64,000 nt of DNA from NCBI GenBank assembly GCA_963742715.1, contig CAVUMR010000002.1:2108001-2172000 (forward strand), read 5' to 3'. The stretch's first letter is position 1; each line of letters begins with the position of its first letter. The DNA is from CAVUMR01 sp963742715. GTDB taxonomy: Bacteria > Actinomycetota > Actinomycetes > Mycobacteriales > Micromonosporaceae. The notes beneath the pieces were generated by a model, which saw only the letters and a program-made list of their open reading frames with translations, was not told the DNA's origin and searched no databases. Shown piece by piece: positions 33,544 to 41,965 of this stretch. Both the position numbers and the translations under genes were made by a program.

Positions 33544-35097
33544 ATGTCCTCAGGTCTGCTCTCCGCCCCGGTCGCCAACAAGGGGCTGAAGATAGGCGCC
33601 CTCGGCCTACTCTCCACAGTGGTCATCGGCGTCGCGTCCACCGCGCCGGCGTACAGCATGGCTTCGGCTCTGGGCAGTGTGGTCGGTGAGGTCGGCCTCA
33701 AAGCGCCGGTCATCATGCTGATCGCGTTCATACCGATGCTTTTCATCTCATTCGCCTACCGCGCGCTGAACAATGTCGACCCGGACTGCGGCACCAGCTT
33801 CACCTGGGTCGCCCGCGCGTTCGGCCGGCGTACCGGCTGGATCACCGGTTGGGTGATCGTGGTGGCCGACGTGATCGTGATGGCCAACCTGGCCCAGATC
33901 GCCGGCAGCTACGGCTACCAACTGTTCGGCCTCGACGGGTTGGCCGGCAGCACGTTCTGGGTCACCTTCGCCGGTTGCGTGTGGATCATGCTGATGACCT
34001 GGGTTTCGTACCGCGGCATCGAGCTGTCCGCCCGTACCCAGGTCGTACTGCTCTCGCTCGAACTGCTCGCGCTGGCCATCTTCGCGGTGGTCGCGCTGAT
34101 CAAGGTGTACGCGGACAAGGCCGGAACGCTGGCCATCCACCCGTCGCTGTCGTGGTTCGTGCCCACCCACCTGACCGCCGCGCAACTGTCCGCCGGATTC
34201 CTCGGCGCGGTGTTCATCTACTGGGGCTGGGACAGCGCGGTCGCGGTCAACGAGGAGACCGAGGACTCGCGGGTGACGCCCGGCCGGGCCGCGGTGCTGT
34301 CCACCGTGGTGCTCCTGGTGATCTACCTGCTGGTCGCGGTCGCCGCGCAGGCGTACGCCGGCGACGGCACGACCGGCATCGGCCTGGGCAACGAGGAGAA
34401 CACCGACGACGTCCTGTCCGGTATCGGCAACGCGGTGCTGGGCGGCTTCTGGGGCAAGGCCCTGATCCTCGCGGTGCTGTCCTCGGCCGCCGCGTCCGCG
34501 CAGACCACCATCCTGCCGACCGCCCGGACCACCCTGTCGATGGCGGCGTACAAGGCGCTGCCGGCGACCTTCGGCCGGGTCAGCCGGCGGTTCCAGACCC
34601 CGACGGTGTCCACCTGGGGAATGGGCATCGTGTCGGTTCTCTTCTACGCGGCGCTGACGCTCTACAACGAGGGCAACGCGCTGTTCGACCTCATCCTCTC
34701 GATCGGCCTGCTCATCGCGTTCTACTACGGCCTGACCGGGCTGGCCTCGGCCTGGCATTTCCGGCACGAGTTGCGCAACGACGCGAAGACCCTGTGGCTC
34801 AAGGGCATCCTGCCGGCGCTGGGCGGGGTGATCCTGCTGGCCGCGTTCGTCAAGAGCGCGATCGACATGTACCAGCCGGACTCCAGCTACACCCAGCCGT
34901 TCGGCATCGGCGGCCAGTTCGTACTGGGCATCGGCTCGATCGTGGTCGGCATCGTGCTGATGATCGTGTGGAACGTGATGGCACCGGCGTACTTCCGCGG
35001 CGGCACCATGCGGGAGGGCGTCGCGGTGGCGGAGTCCGGCGAGGTCATCGAGGTGTCGTCGACCGACGGCGACGGGGATGCCAGGTCACAGGAGTGA
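33544..35097 (+). CDS. APC-family amino acid/polyamine permease
   Basis: A 517-residue membrane protein with about 12-14 hydrophobic segments. The N-terminal motif LKIGALGLLSTVVIGVASTAPAYSMASALG is typical of APC permeases, and conserved TSFTWVARAFGRRTGWITGW follows TM2. Its operon (Lrp regulator, aminotransferase, FAD oxidoreductase) and the divergent agmatinase suggest uptake of agmatine, putrescine or another amine. ATG 33544 with GGATGG is preferred; an ATG at 33535 is 3 codons upstream. Only 4 nt separate it from the Lrp gene. Confidence 0.9.
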   Translation: MSSGLLSAPVANKGLKIGALGLLSTVVIGVASTAPAYSMASALGSVVGEVGLKAPVIMLIAFIPMLFISFAYRALNNVDPDCGTSFTWVARAFGRRTGWITGWVIVVADVIVMANLAQIAGSYGYQLFGLDGLAGSTFWVTFAGCVWIMLMTWVSYRGIELSARTQVVLLSLELLALAIFAVVALIKVYADKAGTLAIHPSLSWFVPTHLTAAQLSAGFLGAVFIYWGWDSAVAVNEETEDSRVTPGRAAVLSTVVLLVIYLLVAVAAQAYAGDGTTGIGLGNEENTDDVLSGIGNAVLGGFWGKALILAVLSSAAASAQTTILPTARTTLSMAAYKALPATFGRVSRRFQTPTVSTWGMGIVSVLFYAALTLYNEGNALFDLILSIGLLIAFYYGLTGLASAWHFRHELRNDAKTLWLKGILPALGGVILLAAFVKSAIDMYQPDSSYTQPFGIGGQFVLGIGSIVVGIVLMIVWNVMAPAYFRGGTMREGVAVAESGEVIEVSSTDGDGDARSQE

Positions 35098-35101
35098 GGC
35101 G

Positions 35102-35572
35102 GTGCCGGTGGCCGACGTAGGTCCAGCCGCTCTGGACGAGATCAACAAGAAGATCGTCGAGCAGTTGCAGCAGGACGGCCGGAGGTCGTACGCGGCGCTG
35201 GCGAAGGCGGTCGGACTGTCCGAGGCGGCGGTCCGGCAGCGGGTACAACGGCTGCTCGACAGCGGTGTCATGCAGATCGTCGCGGTGACCGATCCGCTGA
35301 CCCTCGGGTTCGCCCGACAGGCCATGATCGGCGTCACCGTGTCGGCGGACATGCGCGACGTGGTGGACAAGATCGCCGCCATTCCGGAAGTCGAGTACGT
35401 GGTGCTCTGCGCCGGCCGGTACGACGTGCTGGTCGAGATCGTGTGCACCGACGACGAGCACCTGTTGCGGCTGCTCAACGAGGAGATCCGGGCGATCCCG
35501 GGGGTGGCCTCCACCGAAACCTTCGTCTATCTCAAGCTGGCGAAGCAGACGTACACCTGGGGGACCCGATGA
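35102..35572 (+). CDS. Lrp/AsnC-family transcriptional regulator
   Basis: A 156-residue regulator. The N-terminal helix-turn-helix (LDEINKKIVEQLQQDGRRSYAALAKAVGLSEAAVRQRVQRLLDSG) is followed by an RAM ligand-binding domain (VEYVVLCAGRYDVLVEIVCTDDEHLLRLL). GTG start with AGGAG 7 nt upstream. It overlaps the aminotransferase by 4 nt (ATGA). Likely controls this polyamine operon in response to an amine or amino acid, binding the repeats at 33414-33482. Confidence 0.92.
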   Translation: MPVADVGPAALDEINKKIVEQLQQDGRRSYAALAKAVGLSEAAVRQRVQRLLDSGVMQIVAVTDPLTLGFARQAMIGVTVSADMRDVVDKIAAIPEVEYVVLCAGRYDVLVEIVCTDDEHLLRLLNEEIRAIPGVASTETFVYLKLAKQTYTWGTR

Positions 35573-36990
35573 CCACGAGCACGCAGTCCGTACCCGAGCC
35601 GGATGCCCCGCGGCCGGACGCCCCACAGCCCGACGCCCGGTGGGGGGCGACCGCCCGGGACCACCTGTGGATGCACTTCACCCGGCTGTCCAGCTACGCC
35701 GACGGCAGCGTGCCGGTGATCGTGCGCGGCGAGGGCGCCTACGTGTACGACCAGCGCGGCAAGCGGTACCTGGACGGGCTGTCCGGGCTCTTCGTCGTAC
35801 AGGCCGGCCACGGTCGGGCCGAGATCGCCGCCGCGGCCGCGAAGCAGGGCTCGGAGCTGGCGTTCTTCCCGCTCTGGTCGTACGCGCACCCGACCGCGAT
35901 CGAGCTGGCCGAGCGGGTCGCCGGGCTCACCCCGGGCGACCTCAACCGGGTGTTCTTCACCACCGGCGGCTCCGAGGCGGTGGAGACCGCGTGGAAGCTG
36001 GCCCGGCAGTACTACCGGCTCACCGGCCGGCCCGGCAAGTACAAGGTGGTCAGCCGGTACATCGCCTACCACGGCACCACGATGGGGGCGCTGTCCATCA
36101 CCGGGCTGCCGTCGATCAAGAGCGACTTCGAGCCACTGGTACCCGGTGGCATCAAGGCGCCGAACACCAACTTCTACCGGGCGCCCGAGCACGGCGACGA
36201 CCCGGTCGCGTTCGGCCGCTGGGCGGCGGACGAGATCGGCCGGGCGATCGAGCGGGAGGGGCCGGAGACGGTCTGCGCGGTGTTCGTCGAGCCGCTGCAG
36301 AACTCCGGCGGCTGCTTCCCTCCCCCGCCGGGGTACTTCGAGCGGCTGCGGGAGATCTGCGACGAACACGACGTGCTGCTCGTCTCCGACGAGGTGATCT
36401 GCGCGTTCGGCCGGCTCGGCGAGTGGTTCGGCGCCCAGCGGTACGGCTACCAGCCGGACATCATCACCTGCGCGAAGGGCATCACGTCCGGGTACGCCCC
36501 ACTAGGCGCGATGATCGCCAGCGAGAAGATCATCGAACCGTTCCTGACCGGCGACAACTCGTTCAACCACGGCATCACGTTCGGCGGGCATCCGGTGTCC
36601 TGCGCGGTCGCGATGGCCAACCTCGACGTGCTCGAAACCGAAGACCTGATCGGGAACGTACGGCGCAACTCCGACGCGTTCCGGGCGACGCTGGAGCGGC
36701 TGTACGACCTGCCGATCGTCGGCGACGTACGCGGCGACGGCTACTTCTTCGGCATCGAGCTGGTCAAGGACAAGGCGACCAAGGAGACGTTCGACGACGA
36801 CGAGAGCGAACGGCTGCTGCGCGGCTTTCTCTCCAAGGCGCTGTTCGACGCCGGCCTGTACTGCCGGGCCGACGACCGCGGCGACCCGGTCGTACAGCTC
36901 GCTCCGCCGCTGACCTGCGGGCCGGCCGAGTTCGCCGAGATGGAGCGCATCCTCCGTTCGGTACTGACCGAGGCCTGGCAGCAACTGTGA
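35569..36990 (+). CDS. class III aminotransferase (putrescine/diamine-type)
   Basis: A 473-residue PLP enzyme. PLP lysine K303 (CAKGITSGYAPLGA), D274 (LVSDEVICAFGRLG), FTTGGSEAVETAWKLARQYY and SRYIAYHGTTMGALSITG fit the omega-aminotransferase group that includes putrescine-pyruvate transaminase SpuC. The context makes putrescine to 4-aminobutanal the best guess; other omega-amines are possible. Overlaps the Lrp gene by 4 nt and the FAD oxidoreductase by 4 nt. The first 25 residues are proline-rich and probably disordered. Confidence 0.88.
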   Translation: MTTSTQSVPEPDAPRPDAPQPDARWGATARDHLWMHFTRLSSYADGSVPVIVRGEGAYVYDQRGKRYLDGLSGLFVVQAGHGRAEIAAAAAKQGSELAFFPLWSYAHPTAIELAERVAGLTPGDLNRVFFTTGGSEAVETAWKLARQYYRLTGRPGKYKVVSRYIAYHGTTMGALSITGLPSIKSDFEPLVPGGIKAPNTNFYRAPEHGDDPVAFGRWAADEIGRAIEREGPETVCAVFVEPLQNSGGCFPPPPGYFERLREICDEHDVLLVSDEVICAFGRLGEWFGAQRYGYQPDIITCAKGITSGYAPLGAMIASEKIIEPFLTGDNSFNHGITFGGHPVSCAVAMANLDVLETEDLIGNVRRNSDAFRATLERLYDLPIVGDVRGDGYFFGIELVKDKATKETFDDDESERLLRGFLSKALFDAGLYCRADDRGDPVVQLAPPLTCGPAEFAEMERILRSVLTEAWQQL

Positions 36991-38417
36991 CCCTGCGCCG
37001 GCCCGCCACCGGCGCCACCAGCTACCGCGACCTGTCGTTCTGGCACGACAGCGCCGGGGACGACCTCACGCCGCGGCCGCCGCTGCCGGGTTCGACCGCC
37101 GTCGACGTCGCGATCGTGGGCGCCGGGTACACCGGCCTGTGGACGGCGTACTACCTGGCCGCCGCCGACCCGACGCTGCGGATCGCGGTCATCGAGCGGG
37201 AGGTCGCCGGGTACGGCGCGTCCGGCCGCAACGGCGGCTGGTGCTCCGCGCTGCTGCCGATGTCGCTGGACAGGATCGCCGGCGCGGCGGCCGGGGACCG
37301 GGCTTCCCGCCGGGACGCGGCGATCGCGCTGCGGCGCGCGATGTACGACACCGTGGACGAGGTCGGCCGGGTCGCCGCGGCCGAAGAGATCGACTGCCAC
37401 TTCGCCAAGGGCGGTACGACCTCGCTGGCCCGCAACCCGGCCCAACTGCGCCGGGCCGAGGCAGAGGCGGCCGAGCACCGCCGGTACGGCTTCGGCGCGG
37501 GCGACTTCGCGCTGCTCGACCCGGGGCAGGCACAGGCGCACTGCGCCGCGACCGGGGTACTGGGCGGCACGTTCACCCCGCACTGCGCGGCCATCCACCC
37601 GGCCCGGCTGGTACGCGGGCTCGCCGACGCGGTGCAACGGCGTGGAGTCCGGGTGTACGAGCGGACCGCGGCGACCATGGTCCGACCCGGCGCGGTGCAC
37701 ACCGCCCACGGAGTCGTACGGGCCGAGGTGGTGGTACGCGCGACCGAGGGGTACACCGCGGAGCTGCCCGGGTACCACCGGGCGCTGGTCCCGGTGTACT
37801 CGCTGATGCTCGCCACCGAGCCGTTGCCGGCCACGGTCTGGGCGCGGCTCGGGCTCGCCGCGCGGGAGACGTTCACCGACTACCGGCACCTGATCGTCTA
37901 CGGCCAGCGCACCGCGGACGACCGGATCGCGTTCGGCGGTCGCGGTGCGCCCTACCACTTCGGCTCCGGGGTGCTCGGCTCGTACGACCGGGAGCCGACC
38001 GTGTTCGCGGAGCTCCGGCGCGCGCTGGTCGACCTGTTTCCCGACCTGCGCGACGTGCGCGTCACGCACACCTGGGGCGGGCCGCTGGGCATCCCGCGCG
38101 ATTGGCACGCTTCCGTCGGGTACCACCGCGGCTCCGGGCTGGCCTGGGCCGGCGGGTACGTCGGCGACGGCGTCGGCACCAGCAACCTCGCCGGCCGGAC
38201 CCTTGCCGACCTGATCACCGGCTCCGCCGGCGGCCCCGGCACCGAGCTGACCGCACTGCCGTGGGTGGACCACCGGTCGCCGGAGTGGGAGCCGGAGCCG
38301 CTGCGCTGGCTCGGCATCAACGCCAGCCGGCGGCTCGCCGCGCTCGCCGACGCCGAGGAGCGGCGCACCGGCCGGCCGTCGCTGAGCGCGCGGGCGCTGT
38401 CCCGCCTGGTTCACTGA
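36987..38417 (+). CDS. FAD-dependent amine oxidoreductase (DAO/PuuB-like)
   Basis: A 476-residue flavoprotein. FAD-binding motif VDVAIVGAGYTGLWTAYYL (about 33-51), ASGRNGGWCSALLP, and the C-terminal GYVGDGVGTSNLAGRTLADLITG belong to the D-amino-acid oxidase superfamily; gamma-glutamylputrescine oxidase PuuB is the closest functional model. GTG start overlaps the aminotransferase stop (GTGA). Probably oxidises an amine in the same pathway. Confidence 0.88.
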   Translation: MTLRRPATGATSYRDLSFWHDSAGDDLTPRPPLPGSTAVDVAIVGAGYTGLWTAYYLAAADPTLRIAVIEREVAGYGASGRNGGWCSALLPMSLDRIAGAAAGDRASRRDAAIALRRAMYDTVDEVGRVAAAEEIDCHFAKGGTTSLARNPAQLRRAEAEAAEHRRYGFGAGDFALLDPGQAQAHCAATGVLGGTFTPHCAAIHPARLVRGLADAVQRRGVRVYERTAATMVRPGAVHTAHGVVRAEVVVRATEGYTAELPGYHRALVPVYSLMLATEPLPATVWARLGLAARETFTDYRHLIVYGQRTADDRIAFGGRGAPYHFGSGVLGSYDREPTVFAELRRALVDLFPDLRDVRVTHTWGGPLGIPRDWHASVGYHRGSGLAWAGGYVGDGVGTSNLAGRTLADLITGSAGGPGTELTALPWVDHRSPEWEPEPLRWLGINASRRLAALADAEERRTGRPSLSARALSRLVH

Positions 38418-38421
38418 CCGG

Positions 38422-38853
38422 ATGACCGACGAGCTGCGGGTGGCCAGGTTCGCCGACCTCGACCCAGCCACGCTGTACGCCCTGCTCCGGCTCCGGATGG
38501 ACGTGTTCGTGGTGGAGCAGGCCTGCCCGTACCCGGAGATCGACGGTCGGGACGCCGAGCCGGACGCGCTGCACCTCTGGTACGAGCGGCACGGCGAGCC
38601 GGTGGCCTACCTGCGGATCCTCACCGAGCCGGACGGCGACGCGCGGATCGGCCGGGTGTGTACCGCGCCGTACGCCCGCGGCGAGGGGCTGGCCGGCCAG
38701 CTGGTGGCGGCCGCGCTCGAGCGGATCGGCGACCGGCCGTGCCAGCTGAACTCGCAGGTGCAACTGGTCGACTTCTACCAGCGGTACGACTTCGCGGTGA
38801 CCGGGCCGGAGTTCCTCGACGACGGCATCCCGCACGTACCGATGCGGCGCTGA
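38422..38853 (+). CDS. ElaA-like GNAT N-acetyltransferase
   Basis: A 143-residue GNAT protein. ElaA features: LYALLRLRMDVFVVEQACPYPEIDGRD, YLRILTEPDGDARIGRVCTAPYARGEGLAGQLV (acetyl-CoA loop) and QVQLVDFYQRYDFAVTGPEFLDDGIPHVPM. The substrate of this family is unclear. It is 4 nt after the oxidoreductase and ends in a tandem repeat that contains its stop codon. Confidence 0.88.
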   Translation: MTDELRVARFADLDPATLYALLRLRMDVFVVEQACPYPEIDGRDAEPDALHLWYERHGEPVAYLRILTEPDGDARIGRVCTAPYARGEGLAGQLVAAALERIGDRPCQLNSQVQLVDFYQRYDFAVTGPEFLDDGIPHVPMRR

Positions 38854-38885
38854 CCGATGCGGCGCTGACCGATGCGGCGTTGACC
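38841..38885. repeat. three tandem 15-bp repeats across a stop codon
   Basis: GATGCGGCGCTGACC at 38841 and 38856, and GATGCGGCGTTGACC at 38871. The first copy contains the ElaA stop codon. Confidence 0.9.
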
Positions 38886-38926
38886 GGCCTCGAACCGGTC
38901 AGCGCCGCACCACGGTCAGCGCCGCA
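38873..38926. terminator. bidirectional stem-loop between convergent genes
   Basis: The last 15-bp unit pairs with TCAGCGCC-containing sequence at 38895-38909 (15-bp stem with one wobble, 7-nt loop). A second copy of GGTCAGCGCCGCA at 38914-38926 can pair with the earlier repeat units instead, so alternative hairpins are possible. Confidence 0.7.
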
Positions 38927-38935
38927 ACGGTTGCG

Positions 38936-39604
38936 TCAGTCGTCCTCGTTGTTCAGGAAGCTGGGCCGGGTGACGCAGTTGAACGGCAGGAAGCCCCAGC
39001 CGTACACCGGATCCCGGACGACCACCGCGCCGTTGTCGTGGGTGGTGAACCGGTACAGCACGCTGCTCGAGGCGGGACCGGCCGGCTGCGCCCAGTGGCC
39101 GCCGTTGCTGCTCCAGTCGGTGCCGTAGAAGTAGTTGTAGTACACCGTGCAGCTGGTGTCGGCCGCGGCCGGAGACCCGGTGGTGGCCTCGTGCGGCCGC
39201 GCGTTGTAGTCCTTGCCGAAGCTCATCCGGTGCGACATCTCCTCGCGGGTGGCCGCGGAGCATGAGTCGCCCTGGGAGCCGACCTGCGCGTCCATCGAGC
39301 CGGGCATGGCCCAGCCGCACATGTTGATGCCGTCGATGGCACGCCCGTAGTGCCAGTTGGACGGGCTGGTGGACACCACGTCGAAGGTCCAGCCGACCAT
39401 CGACCGGCCGAGGTAGTAGCCGCTGGCCTTGTTCACGATCCAGCTGCCGCCGCCCTCGATGGGCTGGCCGGTCGACGGGGATGGTGCGGTCTTGATCCGC
39501 CAGATGTTGCCGGCGCTGGCCGGGCCGGCCGCGGTGGTCACCGCGCCGATGCCCAGCAGCGCGCCGAGCGCGATGCTGGTCAACCGCCGGAAAGCAGGGC
39601 TCAT
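38936..39604 (-). CDS. small secreted protein of unknown function
   Basis: A 222-residue protein with a signal peptide (LTSIALGALLGIGAVTTAAGPASA, cleavage near residue 31). The mature part begins NIWRIKTAPSPSTGQP and has several tryptophans and glycines plus cysteines at CGWAM, DSCSAAT, TSCTVYY and FNCVT that could form two disulphides. I recognise this as a recurring actinobacterial secreted type but know no function. GGAGGA precedes the ATG by 8 nt. Upstream is an AT-rich island with a TGAAA/TTTCA dyad (39657-39671). Confidence 0.8.
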   Translation of the reverse strand: MSPAFRRLTSIALGALLGIGAVTTAAGPASAGNIWRIKTAPSPSTGQPIEGGGSWIVNKASGYYLGRSMVGWTFDVVSTSPSNWHYGRAIDGINMCGWAMPGSMDAQVGSQGDSCSAATREEMSHRMSFGKDYNARPHEATTGSPAAADTSCTVYYNYFYGTDWSSNGGHWAQPAGPASSSVLYRFTTHDNGAVVVRDPVYGWGFLPFNCVTRPSFLNNEDD

Positions 39605-39783
39605 CGGTCATTCCTCCCAGTCCTGTACAAACTTCCTTCATCATCCTCCAATGGACTGAAAGGAAATTTCAACCCCTTGTTCGGACCCTTTGGTCAGGGC
39701 TGGCCGATGAGTAGCGGAGTCGTCGCGGTTAGGGTTCTAGACACCGGTCCGCCGACGCATCGGATGTCAACCAGGGGGTTCCC

Positions 39784-41112
39784 ATGAACGGCGCGCTCAG
39801 CCCGGACGACCTGCGACTGCTGCGCAAGCAGTTCACCGGCAACCCGGCGTACCGGATCGCGCAGAACGCCGTCACCCAGGTCTCGATCGACGACGTCGCG
39901 CTCAACCGCGACGTGGTCAACTCGATGGACCACTCGGTGTCCCACCTGATCGACGACTGGAAGGTCACCAACCAGCGCAAGAGCGGCCGGTGCTGGCTGT
40001 TCGCCGGGCTGAACCTGCTGCGCGCCGGCGCGATGGCCACGATGAACGTCAAGGAGTTCGAGTTCTCGCAGAACTACCTGTTCTTCTGGGACAAGGTCGA
40101 GGGCGCGAACTACTTCCTCGAGGCGATCATCGAAACGGCCGACCGGGACGTCGACGACCGCACCGTCGCCCACCTGCTGGAGAACCTGGTCGACGACGGC
40201 GGCCAGTGGAACATGTTCGTGGCGCTGGTGCGCAAGCACGGGCTCGTCCCGCAGTACGTCATGCCCGACACCAAGAGCTGCACCGAAAGCGGTCGGATGG
40301 TGGCGGCGCTGCGCCAGGTGCTACGCGAGGGCGCGCGCACGCTCCGCGAGCTGCACGGCTCGGACGCCGAGCGGATCCGGGGCGCGAAGCAGGAGATCCT
40401 GGCGGTGGTGTACCGCATCCTGTGCATGCACCTCGGTACCCCGCCGGACCAGTTCGACTGGCAGTGGGTCGACAAGGATCGCGAGTTCCACCGGGACGGC
40501 GCCCTGACCCCGCTGGAGTTCGCCGGGAAGTACGTGACGCTCCCACTCGACGAGTACGTCTGCCTGGTACACGACCCGCGCGAGAGCAGCCCGTTCGGCC
40601 GCACGTTCAGCGTGGAGTACCTCGGCAACGTGGTGGACGGACCGCAGGTGGTGTACCTCAACGTCGAGCTGGACGTACTCAAGGACATCGCCAAGCGCAC
40701 CGTGATGTCCGGTGAGCCGGTCTGGTTCGGCTGTGATGTCGGCAAGCAGCTGCGCAACGACCTCGGCCTGTGGGACGCCCGGCTGCTCGACTACGAGAGC
40801 GTGTACGACACGACGTTCCGGCTGGACAAGGCGGCCCGGCTGATCTACCACGAGACGCTGATGACGCACGCGATGCTGTTCACCGGAGTGGACGTGGTGG
40901 ACGGTGCGGCGCGACGCTGGCGGGTGGAGAACAGCTGGGGCGACGAGCACGGCAAGGACGGCTTCTACACGATGAACGACTCGTGGTTCGACGAGCACGT
41001 CTTCGAGATCTCCGCCCGCCGGTCCATGCTGCCGCCGGAGCTGTCCGCCGCGCTCGACACGAAGCCGATCGTGCTGCCCGCCTGGGACCCGATGGGTTCG
41101 CTGGCCCGCTGA
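39784..41112 (+). CDS. pepC: C1-family aminopeptidase (bleomycin hydrolase/PepC type)
   Basis: A 442-residue cytoplasmic cysteine peptidase. Catalytic C70 with Q64 in TNQRKSGRCWLFAGLNLLR, histidine in THAMLFTGVDV and asparagine in VENSWGDEHGKDGF form the papain-like triad. Length fits bleomycin hydrolase/PepC, which form hexameric barrels and trim peptides; some inactivate bleomycin. Single-gene unit, convergent with hemQ across a strong terminator. Confidence 0.92.
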   Translation: MNGALSPDDLRLLRKQFTGNPAYRIAQNAVTQVSIDDVALNRDVVNSMDHSVSHLIDDWKVTNQRKSGRCWLFAGLNLLRAGAMATMNVKEFEFSQNYLFFWDKVEGANYFLEAIIETADRDVDDRTVAHLLENLVDDGGQWNMFVALVRKHGLVPQYVMPDTKSCTESGRMVAALRQVLREGARTLRELHGSDAERIRGAKQEILAVVYRILCMHLGTPPDQFDWQWVDKDREFHRDGALTPLEFAGKYVTLPLDEYVCLVHDPRESSPFGRTFSVEYLGNVVDGPQVVYLNVELDVLKDIAKRTVMSGEPVWFGCDVGKQLRNDLGLWDARLLDYESVYDTTFRLDKAARLIYHETLMTHAMLFTGVDVVDGAARRWRVENSWGDEHGKDGFYTMNDSWFDEHVFEISARRSMLPPELSAALDTKPIVLPAWDPMGSLAR

Positions 41113-41133
41113 CCGTTTCCTACCTGGTGGGTT

Positions 41134-41180
41134 GAGCGGTCGGCGACACGCCGGAGCCGTCGGCGTGTCGCCAGCCGCTC
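41134..41180. terminator. bidirectional terminator between pepC and hemQ
   Basis: Inner 12-bp perfect stem (GGCGACACGCCG with its complement, 41142-41153 and 41161-41172), a 7-nt loop, and an outer 6-bp extension (41134-41139 with 41175-41180) across a two-base mismatch. Confidence 0.8.
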
Positions 41181-41224
41181 GCCCTACCAACCCGGCGGGG
41201 CCGGCCCGGCCACGTACGGCCGGG

Positions 41225-41965
41225 TCAGGGAAGCGCCGCGATGATCTCGCTGACCGGACGCCGCCGGCCGGTGTAGAACGGCACCTCGATCCGGGTGTGC
41301 GCGCGCGCCTTCGCGCTGCGCAGGTGCCGCATCAGGTCGACGATCCGGTGCAGCTCGTCGGCCTCGAACGCGAGGATCCACTCGTAGTCGCCGAGCGAGA
41401 ACGCGGACACCGTGTTCGCCCGTACGTCCGGGTAGTCGCGCGCCATCTTGCCGTGCTCGGCCAGCATCTCCCGGCGCTCCGCGTCCGGCAGCAGGTACCA
41501 GTCGTACGAGCGCACGAACGGGTACACGCTGACGTACCCGCGGGGCGACTCTCCGGCCAGGTACGCCGGCAGGTGACTGCGGTTGAACTCGGCCGGCCGG
41601 TGTACCGCGAGTACCGACCAGACCGGCGCGAGGTGCCGGCCGAGCCGGGTCCGGCGCAGCGCGGCGTACGCCTCCTGCAGGAGATCCGAGCTCGGCGCGT
41701 GCCACCAGACCATGAGGTCGGCGTCGGCCCGCAGTCCCGACACGTCGTAGCTGCCGCGCACCACCACGTCCTTGCCGGCGAGCTGCTCGTACAGCGACTC
41801 CACCTCGACGGTGAGGTCGTCGCGCACCGGCGGCAGCGGGCTGGTCGCGGCGAACACCGACCACATCGTGTACCGGACGGTGTCGTTGAGCTCCCGGATC
41901 CGGGCCGCGTTCGGGTTGCCCGAGGCGGACGGCGTGGGCGCGTGCGGGTCAGTCGGCTCGGCCAT
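41225..41965 (-). CDS. hemQ: coproheme decarboxylase / chlorite-dismutase-like heme protein HemQ
   Basis: A 246-residue protein of the HemQ/ChdC family: RIRELNDTVRYTMWSVFAA at the N-terminus, YDVSGLRADADLMVWWHAPSSDLLQEAY, PFVRSYDWYLLPDAERREMLAEHGKMARDYPDVRANTVSAFSLGDYEWILAFEAD. It removes two propionates from coproheme to give heme in the Gram-positive coproporphyrin route. ATG 41965 is inside the 3' end of hemG (17-nt overlap), so the heme genes are translationally coupled. Confidence 0.93.
   Translation of the reverse strand: MAEPTDPHAPTPSASGNPNAARIRELNDTVRYTMWSVFAATSPLPPVRDDLTVEVESLYEQLAGKDVVVRGSYDVSGLRADADLMVWWHAPSSDLLQEAYAALRRTRLGRHLAPVWSVLAVHRPAEFNRSHLPAYLAGESPRGYVSVYPFVRSYDWYLLPDAERREMLAEHGKMARDYPDVRANTVSAFSLGDYEWILAFEADELHRIVDLMRHLRSAKARAHTRIEVPFYTGRRRPVSEIIAALP

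Noticed and set aside
38916..39644. Second leftward frame over the small secreted protein
   Set aside because: Its product is Arg/His-rich without a signal peptide; the other frame has a signal peptide and GGAGGA site.
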